Assembly (NCBI GenBank): GCA_016875195.1
Contig: VGRY01000003.1
Span: 57,860 to 121,859, forward strand
DNA length: 64,000 nt
Origin: Deltaproteobacteria bacterium
Lineage (GTDB): Bacteria > Desulfobacterota > BSN033 > UBA1163
Direction of reading: 5' to 3'
Shown piece by piece: positions 1 to 8,873 of the stretch. Numbering within the stretch: position 1 is the first letter of the stretch; the number at the start of each line of letters is the position of its first letter. Made by a program: the position numbers and the translations under genes. Below the pieces are notes generated by a model. The model made no database searches. It had not been told where the DNA came from and was given only the letters and a program-made list of their open reading frames with translations.

Positions 1-738
1 CGTCGAAACCGAATACCAGAATTTCCTTGGAGCGGCCTGCATCACGGATAGCCTTCATCGCTCCCAAGCCCATGGAGTCATTTTCGCAGAATACAGCGTC
101 AATCTTTTTGTGCTTGGCAAGCATGTCCTCCATGACCTTGAATCCACCATCCTCGGTCCACCCGCCAAATGCAGGGGCGATAATCGTTTGGATAGCGGTG
201 CCTTTTACTTTCGAAAGCACACCATCCCTCCGGGCGTTTCCAGTACTGTTATCTTCTGGGCCACCACGCATCATGAGCAGGGTGCCCTTACCCTCTAACC
301 GTTTGGCAATATACTCCCCTACTCCGGTAGCGGTAGCAAAATTGTCAGCGCCGATCCATGAAGTGTAGGGGTCTCCTCTCAGCTTCCGGTTAAGCAGCAC
401 CACCGGTATGCCAGCCTTCTTAACAGCAGCCATAGGCCCGGGGAGAGACTCAAGCGGGCTGATATTCATAATAAATCCGTCAACGCGTTTCGCAATTAAA
501 TCCTCTATATCGGCAGACACTTTGGCGACATCCCCTCTGCCGTCCGCCACAGTCAATTTGACATTCTTGAATTGAGGGGCTTCTGCTTCTATCGCCCTGA
601 CCATTGAAATAAAGTAGGGAGATCTCATTTGAAGGGTGATAACACCAATATGGATCTCTTTTTAGCCTGCGCCTGCACAGAACCGGCGATTCCCAGAATC
701 AATGCTAAACAGATACTGATCGTTACTATATGTTTCAT
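1..738 (-). CDS. Sugar-type ABC transporter substrate-binding protein (3'-truncated by window, apparent frameshift)
   Basis: Periplasmic binding protein of the Peripla_BP_4 (ribose/galactose) type that would deliver a sugar-like ligand to the downstream-listed permease and ATPase. ATG at 738 gives a clear signal peptide (MKHIVTISICLALILG, then SVQAQA). The mature part (IHIGVITLQMRSPYF, then VADGRGDVAKVSADIEDLI, then GPEDNSTGNARRDG) lies in another frame, so translation from 738 stops after 37 codons. One extra A in the run gctaaaaagag (plus-strand T run 659-663) would restore AKKEIHIGVITLQ, so this is a one-base deletion or a sequencing error. The gene runs off the left edge, so its C-terminus is unseen. 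It is the last gene of the ALDH-ATPase-permease operon, and the family assignment is confident. Ligand is unknown. Confidence 0.85.
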
Positions 739-875
739 TTTTTCCTCTCCTCCTTTCATAAAGACTACAGATTCCAAACTTTTTGACGACAAAACCTATT
801 TAATCCTCTGCTTCAAATCACCTCCTTCCTGTTTAATGGCATCACGTTCCGGACAGACCCAAAATGAGATCTGTC

Positions 876-1871
876 CTATCTTTCCCTTCCCCGGGCTAAT
901 ACGGCGAAAAGGATCACGGCCCCTTTAATAATCTCTTGGTAGTAACTCTGAACACCGTGCAGGTTTAAAAGGTTGTTGATCATACCCAGGATAAGCACTC
1001 CGAAAAATGTGCCAATCGCCCCGCCGCCACCTCCCCCCAGAATCGCTCCGCCAATCACGCATGCGGCAATGGCATCCAGTTCGTAAGCAATACCCAGACT
1101 GGGTTGTGCAATCCCCAGACGTGACACAAGGATCGCTCCGGCCAGGCCCGAAAACACGCCGGATAAAACATAAGCCAGGATGATGGTGCGCTGCACATTG
1201 ATACCAGCCAACCACACCGCTTCCTTATTGCCTCCTATGGCAACCGTTGCTCGCCCGGGAGGCGTCCGGTTGAGGAATATCCAGATCAATGCGAAGCAGA
1301 CCAGCATGATGATCATCGTTACGGGAAGCGGCCCCAAGGAGCTAGCGCCCAAGAATCGGAAATCAGGATGCCGGGAAACTAAAGGGGTTTCCGTATAGAC
1401 AAAGACGAACCCGCGCACGATACCCATGGTCGCGAGGGTGACAATAAATGGCTGCAGTTTGAAACGCGCAACAAAAACGCCGTTGACCAATCCCGCCACA
1501 CCTCCAAAGAACAACGCAATGACGATCGCTGGGATAATCCCAACTTTGTCCGACATCCCTGCGGAGAGGACCCCTCCCAAGGCTACGATCGACCCAACGG
1601 AGAGATCAACGCCCCCTGTCAAGATCACAATCAACATGCCCAGGCTGATCAGACCATTAGATACAATCTGGCGAGATAGGTTCTTGATGTTCGCTTCGGT
1701 GAAAAACACCTCAGTGGCCAATGTGCCAATGCCTATTGCCACCACAAAAGCGCCAATGAAAGCGTAGTCTAACCATCGCCCGTGGCCGGACCCGCTAGGG
1801 AACCACTTCTCTCGAAGGTGAGCAAAATGAGCGGGGGCTCCATTCTCCTTTGTTGAGATATCCGTTGGCAT
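876..1871 (-). CDS. ABC transporter permease, RbsC/AraH family
   Basis: Inner-membrane permease of a CUT2-type sugar importer (BPD_transp_2 family). The 331-residue protein has a short charged N-terminus and then about eight to ten hydrophobic segments. The family hallmark GGVDLSVGSIVALGG is near residue 87, and a glycine run (GGAILGGGGGG) lies in the second half, as in RbsC homologues. The start at 1871 is preceded by a GAGGTGAG ribosome site that overlaps the end of the ATPase gene, with only 2 bp between the genes, so translation is probably coupled. One of four linked genes (aldehyde dehydrogenase, ATPase, permease, binding protein) on the minus strand. The substrate cannot be read from the sequence. 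Confidence 0.92.
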   Translation of the reverse strand: MPTDISTKENGAPAHFAHLREKWFPSGSGHGRWLDYAFIGAFVVAIGIGTLATEVFFTEANIKNLSRQIVSNGLISLGMLIVILTGGVDLSVGSIVALGGVLSAGMSDKVGIIPAIVIALFFGGVAGLVNGVFVARFKLQPFIVTLATMGIVRGFVFVYTETPLVSRHPDFRFLGASSLGPLPVTMIIMLVCFALIWIFLNRTPPGRATVAIGGNKEAVWLAGINVQRTIILAYVLSGVFSGLAGAILVSRLGIAQPSLGIAYELDAIAACVIGGAILGGGGGGAIGTFFGVLILGMINNLLNLHGVQSYYQEIIKGAVILFAVLARGRER

Positions 1872-1873
1872 AT

Positions 1874-3406
1874 TTACTCACCTCTCGATTTTTCTGTGAT
1901 CCCGGCAGCACAGGCAAGCAAGTTCTGTTCAGTCGCTTGTTGTCTTAAGAATTCACCCGCCATCTGCCCTTCCCGCATCACCAGAACCCTGTCGCTCATA
2001 CCCAGTATTTCCGGCATTTCTGACGATATTAAGAGGATGCCCATCCCACCAATGGCCAGACCATTGATGAGGTTATAGATCTCTTGCTTGGTGGCAACGT
2101 CCACGCCTCGGGTGGGTTCATCCAGGATGAGCAACTTGGATCGGGCGAGAAGCCACTTGGCCAATACAACTTTTTGCTGATTGCCACCGCTGAGCGTCCG
2201 GACCAGCCTGTCAATATTTGGGGGGCGGATGTTCAGTTCCTGTGCTTTAGACTGGATCAGAGAATTCTGCCGGCTCCGGCGCAAGATACCCCAGCGGCTC
2301 ATCAATTCAAAGTTGGCGAGGCTGACATTATCCCGAATTGAAAGAAACAGAACTAAGCCGTCTCTGATGCGATCTTCCGTCAGCATGGCAATGCCTGCTT
2401 TCAAAGCGTCGCGTGGAGAACCGGGACGGATTGTCTGCCCGCTCAGACGGATCTCACCTGAGGTCGGTTGCTCGGCGCCAAAGATGCAGCGGGCGACCTC
2501 CGTGCGACCGCTTCCGATTAACCCGTAAAGACCAACCACCTCTCCTTGCGCCACGGAGAAAGAAATGTTTTCAAAAGAACCCTCCAGGCTCAGGCCCTTT
2601 AAACTCAGGACTTCGGCCCCAGCCCCGAAAGCTCGATCCGGGAAGACTTCGTCGAGTGTTCGACCGACCATCATTTTGATCAAGGACCTTTTATCCGTTT
2701 CCTGAGGGTTCACCGTGCCGACAAGAATCCCATCCTTGAGCACCGTGACCCGGTCGGCGATCTCAAAGACCTCGTCCAGCCGATGAGAAATATATAGGAT
2801 CAATACCGATTTCTCCTTGAGCTTTCTGATCAGGGCAAAAAGATGTTTTAGCTCCTCCTGTGAAAGAACAGCTGAAGGCTCATCCATGATCAGGATCTGC
2901 GGCTTGACGGCTATTGCTTTGGCGATCCCCACAATCTGCTGTTGGGATGCGCTCAGGCGAGAGACCGAACTTCGCACATTGATTCTTCTGAAGCCAACTT
3001 CCTCAAGGATCTCCTGGGTCCTGCGATGGGCCTCCGGCCAGCTGATCCACCATTTCAGCTTACGTGTTGGCATATCGCCTATCACAATATTCTCGGTTAC
3101 CGTCAAATGGGGCACCAGGCTGACATGCTGATGCACCATTCGAATCCCGAGCCGTTGTCCGATGAGCGGGTTATTGATTTCCCTCGGTTTTCCGTTCAGC
3201 AGGATCTGGCCGGCGTCCGCCTGGACCGCCCCGGTCAGGATTTTGACCAGTGTGCTTTTGCCAGCCCCATTCTCTCCGACAATAGCGTGCACCTCGCCGC
3301 TACTGGCTGAGAAATCCACTTTCCGCAAGGCCTGTGTGCCATCATAGTTCTTGCTGATGCCCCGCATCATCAGGTATTCTGTTGCTCCCATACGATTTAA
3401 TTCCAT
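1874..3406 (-). CDS. Sugar ABC transporter ATP-binding protein, two fused ATPase domains (RbsA/MglA type)
   Basis: Energises the CUT2 importer. The first ATPase domain has Walker A GENGAGKST, signature-like LSASQQQ and Walker B ILIMDEPSAVL. The second has a degenerate Walker A (GLIGSGRTE), the signature LSGGNQQK and LLILDEPTRGVD. A degenerate second Walker A and a full LSGGNQQK are normal for RbsA/MglA. The ORF track starts at a GTG at 3442 that overlaps the ALDH stop. I prefer the ATG at 3406, which has an AAAGG ribosome site six bases upstream and gives 510 residues, close to the usual family length. Sits between the aldehyde dehydrogenase and the permease in one operon. Confidence 0.93.
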   Translation of the reverse strand: MELNRMGATEYLMMRGISKNYDGTQALRKVDFSASSGEVHAIVGENGAGKSTLVKILTGAVQADAGQILLNGKPREINNPLIGQRLGIRMVHQHVSLVPHLTVTENIVIGDMPTRKLKWWISWPEAHRRTQEILEEVGFRRINVRSSVSRLSASQQQIVGIAKAIAVKPQILIMDEPSAVLSQEELKHLFALIRKLKEKSVLILYISHRLDEVFEIADRVTVLKDGILVGTVNPQETDKRSLIKMMVGRTLDEVFPDRAFGAGAEVLSLKGLSLEGSFENISFSVAQGEVVGLYGLIGSGRTEVARCIFGAEQPTSGEIRLSGQTIRPGSPRDALKAGIAMLTEDRIRDGLVLFLSIRDNVSLANFELMSRWGILRRSRQNSLIQSKAQELNIRPPNIDRLVRTLSGGNQQKVVLAKWLLARSKLLILDEPTRGVDVATKQEIYNLINGLAIGGMGILLISSEMPEILGMSDRVLVMREGQMAGEFLRQQATEQNLLACAAGITEKSRGE

Positions 3407-3435
3407 GTTGCCTTTCAATTCAAACGGCATGGTTA

Positions 3436-4890
3436 TCAGCACGTTCCATCAAAAAAAGACAGCGCATTGTAAAGAATGACTGTTTTCTGCTCGGTCATTT
3501 CAAGAAGCGTGTCATGAAGACTCTCTCTTCCATGTCCGCTCATCTTCACGCCGCCGAAAGGCAGGTTTTCCACTCTTACGGCACTGGACCAATTCACAAT
3601 AACTCCCCCCACATCAAGCCGATAGGCCATATCGAGAGCCGTAGCGATGTTGTTCGTGAATACTGACGATTGAAGACCGTATGGGGTAGCGTTGGCAAGT
3701 TCAATCACTTCTTCTATAGTACGAAATGATACAACCGGCACGACAGGGCCGAAGTTCTCTTCTCTCATCACCTTTGCATTGAGAGGAACTTTCTCCAATA
3801 CCGTAGGATCGATGAAAGCGCCTTTTCGTTCTCCGCCAGCCCGTATTTTGGCTCCTCTGTTGACCGCATCGATAATGTCATTCTCCACCTCTCTGGCAGC
3901 GCTTTCAGTGATCAACGGTCCCACATCCGTCTGTTCGTCAAGGGGGTCTCCCACAATCAACTTTTTTGTTTTATCTGATAGGATTTCAATAAACTCGTCA
4001 TGAACCGCTTCATCTACAAATACCCTCTTCACCGCACAACAAATTTGTCCATTCCCTCGGGCAAGTCTCCCTAAAATAACCGCCTCCGTCGCTTCTTTCA
4101 GGTCCGCATCAGAACATACAATAGTGGCATCGTTTCCTCCCAATTCGAGATGGACTTTTTTAAGCGTCTCCGCAGCCAGCCTGGAAATCCTCTGCCCTGC
4201 CGCAGTGCTTCCGGTCAATGAAATAAGGTCAACCCCCTCTTCTGTTGCCAGTAGTTCTCCAACGACCTGCCCTGTTCCGGTGACAACCTGATGCGCTGCC
4301 CTTGGAACACCTACCTCCTCGAGGATTTCTGCAATTCGTAACAGTGTCAAAGGACAATCGCTTGGCGGTTTAACGATTACTGCGTTTCCAGCAGCCAACG
4401 CTGCCGCCGCTTTATGTGCATAAAGCTCCACAGGATAGTTGAAGGGAACGATAGCGGCCACAACTCCTATAGGTCTCCGAAGAGTCAAGGCAAAATGACG
4501 CTCCATTCCCGGGACCATATCCAGTGACATGCTTTTGCCAAAGAGCCTTTTAGCCTCTTCTCCAAATCCTCGGAAAATCCTGATTGCCGCAGCTAGTTCT
4601 TCACGGGTTTGTCGAATGGGCTTCCCGTTTTCACTGGCAAGCAGCGAAGAGAGTTCATTCCGCTTTTTCTCCATAACATCAGCGCACCGAACAAGAATGG
4701 TAGCCTTTTCATGGGCTGGCAATTTGGCCATTCTAATCTTCGCATCCTGAGCCGCCTTAACAGCTCTTTTCAGATCGGATTCCGTCGCAGAAGGAACCGT
4801 ATCGATGACACTATTATTTGCTGAGTTTACAACCTTACCTACACTCCCGTTAGAAGAGTCAACCCATTTACTGTCTATTAGCATTTTCAT
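3436..4890 (-). CDS. NAD(P)-dependent aldehyde dehydrogenase
   Basis: Cytoplasmic aldehyde dehydrogenase superfamily enzyme, 484 residues, the usual length. Visible landmarks are VVAAIVPFNYPVEL, the catalytic glutamate motif LELGGND, the active-site cysteine in NGQICCAVKRVFV, and EENFGPVVPV near the C-terminus. It most resembles lactaldehyde/succinate-semialdehyde type dehydrogenases, but the substrate is not decided by sequence. First gene of an operon with a CUT2 sugar importer and next to an IclR regulator, so it probably oxidises an aldehyde made from the imported compound (inference). A near-consensus promoter lies in the 253-bp gap upstream. Confidence 0.92.
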   Translation of the reverse strand: MKMLIDSKWVDSSNGSVGKVVNSANNSVIDTVPSATESDLKRAVKAAQDAKIRMAKLPAHEKATILVRCADVMEKKRNELSSLLASENGKPIRQTREELAAAIRIFRGFGEEAKRLFGKSMSLDMVPGMERHFALTLRRPIGVVAAIVPFNYPVELYAHKAAAALAAGNAVIVKPPSDCPLTLLRIAEILEEVGVPRAAHQVVTGTGQVVGELLATEEGVDLISLTGSTAAGQRISRLAAETLKKVHLELGGNDATIVCSDADLKEATEAVILGRLARGNGQICCAVKRVFVDEAVHDEFIEILSDKTKKLIVGDPLDEQTDVGPLITESAAREVENDIIDAVNRGAKIRAGGERKGAFIDPTVLEKVPLNAKVMREENFGPVVPVVSFRTIEEVIELANATPYGLQSSVFTNNIATALDMAYRLDVGGVIVNWSSAVRVENLPFGGVKMSGHGRESLHDTLLEMTEQKTVILYNALSFFDGTC

Positions 4891-5021
4891 AAGATAGTCT
4901 CCTTCTCCGAACCAAATTGAATCGATACCGTCTGAGGATTAGGGGTGATTTCTGAGAACCTTGTAGAATATCTTAAATGTATCTATATTTGAAATAACAT
5001 AACAATAATTGCAATAATGGT

Positions 5022-5049
5022 ATTTTATAAAAAAACCCTCTTTTGTCAA
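5022..5049 (-). promoter_or_regulatory. Candidate sigma-70 promoter of the ALDH-ABC transporter operon
   Basis: On the minus strand TTGACA (5044-5049) is followed after 16 bp by TAAAAT (5022-5027). This sits about 130 bp upstream of the ALDH start in AT-rich sequence. Just downstream is ATTGCAAT, a short palindrome within AATAATTGCAATAATGG, which would lie near +1 and could be the site of the adjacent IclR regulator (inference). Confidence 0.6.
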
Positions 5050-5143
5050 GTAAATTTTTGGTGATTTATAAGGTAAGGCAGGCAAACGATTTTATCGGGA
5101 ATAAGAAGAACGGCTTAAGAGACATTGGCAGACGGAATTCACA

Positions 5144-5911
5144 TCAAGCAATTCCGCCGAGTTGACGCGAGAGGGTGGAGGAGGCTTCAATTAAGGGACC
5201 CTTCAGCTGATAGAGCTTTTCGACAGTAAGCCGGGAATCCGGCCCCGAAATGCTGATACCAGAGCGGACAACCCCTCCATTTTCGAAAACCGGAACGGCA
5301 ATGCACCGCATGTTATCTGCAAACTCATGATCGTCCAATCCATAGCCTTCCAGCTTGATTTTTCTTAACTCTTTCCTGAAGGCCTCTGGATCAACGATGG
5401 TATTCGAAGCAAATCGGGCAAGCCCAGCGTCAATGATGTGGTTGACGATGCTGGGTTCTTGATAGGCTAAGAGCACTTTCCCAATAGAGGTGCAATGTAA
5501 AGGAGACCTGTCGCCGATTTGGAAATCAACATTCACCAGCTGACTTCCTTTAACCCGGTGGATCAGTACTGCTTCGTGTCCGTCCATCACCGAATAGTGA
5601 AGCGTCTCCTGGGTTTTCTGGGAGAGCTCTTTGAGGGTCTTCATGATCAGGTTGGTCACCTCATTTTCAGCCAGGAGATTTCTGCAAAGGGAGACAACCT
5701 TGTAACTTAACCGGTAGCGTTTTGTTTCTTCGTTCTTTACGAGATAGCCTGCATTATGAAGGGTAATCAGCATACGATAGGCAGTGACTTTATCCGTTTT
5801 AAGATGGTCTGCCACGTCCTGGATGGAAAGGTCTGACTGAGAGGAGGCAACGATATCGAGAGTTTTAAATGCTTTTAAGGCAGTGGAGCTTGCACCCTGC
5901 TGCTTAACCAT
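5144..5911 (-). CDS. IclR family transcriptional regulator
   Basis: DNA-binding regulator of 255 residues. An N-terminal winged helix (residues about 10-70: ALKAFKTLDIVASS, LSIQDVADHLKTDKVTAYRML) is followed by the IclR effector-binding domain, with YSVMDGHEAVLIHRV, then LHCTSIGKVLLAY and GYGLDDHEFADNMRCIAVPVF. Length and domain order are standard. It is upstream of and co-directional with the ALDH-ABC operon, separated by a 253-bp gap with a promoter, so it is the likely local regulator responding to a small organic acid or sugar-derived ligand. The ligand is unknown. Confidence 0.93.
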   Translation of the reverse strand: MVKQQGASSTALKAFKTLDIVASSQSDLSIQDVADHLKTDKVTAYRMLITLHNAGYLVKNEETKRYRLSYKVVSLCRNLLAENEVTNLIMKTLKELSQKTQETLHYSVMDGHEAVLIHRVKGSQLVNVDFQIGDRSPLHCTSIGKVLLAYQEPSIVNHIIDAGLARFASNTIVDPEAFRKELRKIKLEGYGLDDHEFADNMRCIAVPVFENGGVVRSGISISGPDSRLTVEKLYQLKGPLIEASSTLSRQLGGIA

Positions 5912-6073
5912 GGTCCCCTATTTCACTTTTTGATATAAGAATATTATAATATAAATGGTGTCCGTTCTCAACAAGATTTTTTGGCATTAAGGGAGATCAA
6001 AGGGAATATGGTTGAATAAGTCAGATAATTGCCGCAGGTTGAGGGAGAAAGTTCTCTAATATAAAAAGGTGGA

Positions 6074-6685
6074 TTAGTTGAAGATCCAGAGTTTGCGGAG
6101 GCGGTTGAACCGTTTGAGAAAATCGGTTTCCTCAGGAGTCATCGAGGATGGAGAAACTCTCTCTTTTAATTTCAATAATCCCCCGTAATCCACCCATCTG
6201 AACAAAGGAAAGAACAAGCAACGAAGCAATCCCTTTTCTTTAAAAGAGAAACCGCTGTTGAAATCGATAAGAAAAGGCTCTCCTTTTTCAGAAACAAGGA
6301 TATTCCCTTTGTGCCTTAGGTCCATATGAACCACTCCTCTTGAGTGGATCGCCTTAATCACTTCATCAAGGTCTGGAAAGAAGGAAGGGGGAATGGTTTC
6401 CCCTCTCTCGATGGGGACTCCCGGAATGAATTCCATGGCAAAAGCAAAGCGATCAATCCGTGCCACAGGTTGGGGAACCCCTTTCACTCCTATGAGCCGG
6501 GAATAGATCTTCCATTCCTGTTGAATCAACCAGAGCCCCAGGGTCCACCGTATGAAGAAATTTTTTCTCCGGACATCTTTCAGCATGAAGGCCTGGTCGT
6601 CTATCTCAATACGGCGCAAATCAGGTTTTCCGAATCTTCCCTCCACCAGGCAAACAGATTTTTTCTCAAGGTCTTTTCGATTCAT
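6074..6685 (-). CDS. Small protein-kinase-fold protein (RIO/lipopolysaccharide-kinase-like)
   Basis: 203-residue protein with a reduced kinase fold. The catalytic loop VVHMDLRHKGNILV has the HxD...N pattern and is followed by a metal-binding segment FLIDFNSGFSF (DFN instead of DFG). A possible ATP-site lysine is in FMLKDVRRKNF. Short kinases of this kind in Gram-negative envelope clusters resemble InaA/WaaP/Kdo kinase or RIO-type proteins. The neighbours (LAB_N, glycosyltransferases) favour phosphorylation of a lipid A or core sugar over a protein target, but that is inference. The kinase-fold call is solid; the substrate is not known. Confidence 0.75.
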   Translation of the reverse strand: MNRKDLEKKSVCLVEGRFGKPDLRRIEIDDQAFMLKDVRRKNFFIRWTLGLWLIQQEWKIYSRLIGVKGVPQPVARIDRFAFAMEFIPGVPIERGETIPPSFFPDLDEVIKAIHSRGVVHMDLRHKGNILVSEKGEPFLIDFNSGFSFKEKGLLRCLFFPLFRWVDYGGLLKLKERVSPSSMTPEETDFLKRFNRLRKLWIFN

Positions 6686-6734
6686 CTTTATCGAATCACA
6701 CGAATGGCAGCGAATTTACCGAATGAAAACAAAT

Positions 6735-7120
6735 CTAATGAATAAGAACACGTTGATATTCGACTTTGCTCTTTGAGAAATTTACTAAGATCCCCAATTT
6801 ATAGCCGCTTGCTTTTAAATACGACGTCAATTGGGCCTTGTGATGAACAGAAAATCTTTCTACTGTTTTTAATTCAATAACCACCTTACTATCGACAACA
6901 ACATCGAGCCGATGGATTCCGATTTTCCTATCCTTGTACATCAAATCAATGACCTTCTGAGTTTCAACCTTTATTCCCCTACTTTCAAGTTCTTTAATTA
7001 AGGCTTTTTCATAAATTGATTCAAGAAATCCAGGGCCTAACACTTTGTGACTTCAAATACAGCAGCCATGATTTGGTACGAGAGGTCACGGTATATGATA
7101 TTTGTGCTATTCGTTGTCAT
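6735..7120 (-). pseudogene. GxxExxY family protein gene, frameshifted near its 5' end
   Basis: The downstream part encodes 102 residues of a GxxExxY protein: LGPGFLESIYEKALIKEL, then IHRLDVVVDSKVVIELKTV and KLGILVNF, a nuclease-like fold of unknown function. The ORF track begins at GTG 7043 and lacks the family N-terminus. That N-terminus is present one frame over, from ATG 7120: a short leader and then YRDLSYQIMAAVFEVTK, ending at a stop. Adding one G at aag|tg (position about 7043) would join EVTK to VLGPGFLES, the normal family sequence. This is therefore a one-base deletion or sequencing error in an otherwise intact gene. Confidence 0.75.
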
Positions 7121-7146
7121 TCGTGTCATTCGTTGTCATTCGTGAA
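7109..7146 (-). repeat. Short direct repeats ACGAATGACA upstream of the GxxExxY gene
   Basis: On the minus strand units of ACGAATGACA or close variants follow one another just before and into the start of the GxxExxY gene. A weaker version (acgaatggcagcgaat) lies at about 6690-6725, on the other side of that gene. This looks like a flanking repeat associated with the gene. Confidence 0.55.
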
Positions 7147-7148
7147 TT

Positions 7149-7685
7149 TCAGAAGATAGCACTCCAGAAGGGTCTGCTCAGGATCAATACGATCCCTGCA
7201 ACGACCATCAGGAGAATTCCTTCCTCGCTGTTTTCAATGAAGCACTTGAATTGCCAGGACACTTTTTCATGAGGATAGGGAGTCCATCGGGGAAGGTACT
7301 CCGGAACAGCCTCGTCGTAGTCTTCATAGGGTTTTCCAAAAATCTTCTTTAACCGGTCTCCTTCCACTCTCTTTTTATATGGAATGTAGTGGAAGCAAAA
7401 CATAAAGAGAGCCGCCGCCAGAAGGTAGATGTTGTCCGCAAGGATACAGAACCCCGCAGTGAGCAGGATAGAACCAATATAGAGTGGATTTTTCACATAG
7501 GCATAGGGTCCGCTCATCGTGAGCGTTTCGTTCTTCTGGAGATGCCCGGCCGCCCAGATACGGACCAACTCTCCCAGAAAAATCAAAAATAATCCGACCA
7601 GGATCCCAGTCGGATAGGGTTTCGCAAAGACAATCAATAGAACCGCTCCAATGAATAATGGAATTCTTCGTATCTTCTTACTCAT
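7149..7685 (-). CDS. Isoprenylcysteine carboxyl methyltransferase (ICMT)-like membrane methyltransferase
   Basis: 178-residue integral membrane protein with four to five hydrophobic segments. The family signature is MSGPYAYVKNPLYIGSIL near residues 57-75, followed by a second conserved patch with KKRVEGDRLKKIFGKPYEDY, the S-adenosylmethionine-binding region of ICMT/PEMT-type enzymes. Bacterial members methylate lipids or small molecules rather than prenyl-cysteine, so the substrate is open. It follows the GxxExxY gene and is next to LAB_N and glycosyltransferase genes on the same strand, so a role in envelope lipid modification is plausible but unproven. Confidence 0.82.
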   Translation of the reverse strand: MSKKIRRIPLFIGAVLLIVFAKPYPTGILVGLFLIFLGELVRIWAAGHLQKNETLTMSGPYAYVKNPLYIGSILLTAGFCILADNIYLLAAALFMFCFHYIPYKKRVEGDRLKKIFGKPYEDYDEAVPEYLPRWTPYPHEKVSWQFKCFIENSEEGILLMVVAGIVLILSRPFWSAIF

Positions 7686-7723
7686 GAACCACTCCTTATC
7701 TGTTCATAATTAAAGGTTCCTCA

Positions 7724-8071
7724 TTAGGAAGTTGAGGGAAAAACCTTTTTCTTTTTGTAGATGAACCAGAGGTTTCTGAGGTAGATAAAATTCCCGGGCA
7801 GATAGGCCAGAATGAAAACCGGATCCATCCGGTGAATCGCATAGAAGAGTACAATCAGCCCCCCGGTTAAGCTAAAATACCAGAAGGTAACCGGAATGAC
7901 GCTCTCTTTCTTTTTCTCAGAGGCAATCCATTGAACAATGAACCGCATCGTAAACATCGCCTGCCCGATGAATCCGATAATTAACCAGAAATCCAACTGG
8001 AACTTAGGATATCTGATTGAGAGATCTCTAATAAAATCAGAAGCGAAACCAAGCAATGGAAGACTATCCAT
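7724..8071 (-). CDS. LAB_N domain membrane protein (lipid-A-disaccharide synthase N-terminal-like)
   Basis: Stand-alone 115-residue protein with three hydrophobic helices matching the LAB_N family: FWLIIGFIGQAMFTMRFIVQW, then VIPVTFWYFSLTGGLIVL, and PGNFIYLRNLWFIYKKKK at the C-terminus. The domain otherwise occurs at the N-terminus of some LpxB proteins and as small partners of lipid-sugar transferases. It ends two bases before the glycosyltransferase gene region begins and is transcribed after it. This suggests it acts with the polyprenyl-phosphate glycosyltransferase and the ArnT-like enzyme, perhaps in membrane translocation (inference). Confidence 0.85.
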   Translation of the reverse strand: MDSLPLLGFASDFIRDLSIRYPKFQLDFWLIIGFIGQAMFTMRFIVQWIASEKKKESVIPVTFWYFSLTGGLIVLFYAIHRMDPVFILAYLPGNFIYLRNLWFIYKKKKVFPSTS

Positions 8072-8073
8072 AG

Positions 8074-8799
8074 TTAAATCCTTTCTTCAATTTCATACTG
8101 GATGCGGCGCTCCTTCATCCATCTTACGCCTAAGAGGTCAATAAAAGCCCGAAGCGCCCTATTTCGAATATTATATTTCGCCTTCCCGAATTTCCTGGGG
8201 TGGTGCAACACCGGCACCTCGATGATTCGGTACCCATTCATCTTGACCAGGGTTGAAAGAAACCGGTGCATTCCATTAAAAATCGGGATTCCTTGGATGC
8301 ATTCTCTTTTAAAGGCCCTCAATGTGCAGGCGCTATCGTAAATCTTCTCTCCACTTAACCGGTTATGAATAGCGTTTGCAATCCTCGAGGATATCCTCCT
8401 CAACCATGGGTCGTCCCTTTTCTGACGCCACCCTGTAGCCATATCATATCGATCAAGATAATTTAACAATTTGGGAATATCCTCGGGGTCGTTCTGAAGA
8501 TCAGAATCCAGGGTAACGATTATGTCTCCACGAACCTCCCTCATCCCTGCAAGAAGTGCTGTGCTCAAGCCCCGATTCTTCTTTAACCCAATGATACGAA
8601 GCGAAGGATATCGGGAGGTCATCTCCTTGAGGATTTTCCGGCTCCCATCAGAGCTCCCATCATCCACAAAGATCATTTCATAAGATAAATCGAGCCGATT
8701 TAAAACCAATACCAACTTGGGAACCAAGACAGGAAGGTTTTCTTCTTCGTTATAGACCGGCACCACCACCGATATATCAATGGATTGGGTAGGATTCAT
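8074..8799 (-). CDS. Glycosyltransferase family 2, polyprenyl-phosphate sugar transferase type (ArnC/DPM1-like)
   Basis: GT2 enzyme with DISVVVPVYNEEENLPVLV at the N-terminus, EMIFVDDGSSDGSRKIL, the DxD-like TLDSDLQNDPEDIPKLL, and TGWRQKRDDPWLRRISSR. It would transfer a sugar from a nucleotide donor to undecaprenyl phosphate on the cytoplasmic side. The ORF track starts 55 codons upstream at 8964. I place the start at ATG 8799 because the upstream residues are encoded by a hairpin repeat and the fold begins right after 8799, giving 241 residues. Adjacent to LAB_N and upstream-linked to the ArnT-like enzyme, which would use the lipid-linked sugar. Confidence 0.9.
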   Translation of the reverse strand: MNPTQSIDISVVVPVYNEEENLPVLVPKLVLVLNRLDLSYEMIFVDDGSSDGSRKILKEMTSRYPSLRIIGLKKNRGLSTALLAGMREVRGDIIVTLDSDLQNDPEDIPKLLNYLDRYDMATGWRQKRDDPWLRRISSRIANAIHNRLSGEKIYDSACTLRAFKRECIQGIPIFNGMHRFLSTLVKMNGYRIIEVPVLHHPRKFGKAKYNIRNRALRAFIDLLGVRWMKERRIQYEIEERI

Positions 8800-8873
8800 C
8801 GTTGTCCAAAAAAGCCGGTTTTCATTTGACGGCAATGTTAACAACCAACGTTTATCGTTGTCGAAACTCGTAT

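Noticed and set aside
925-1215. Minus-strand ORF of 96 aa (MVGWYQCAAHHHPGL...)
   Set aside because: Lies wholly within the permease gene in another frame; no domain signal. Shadow ORF.
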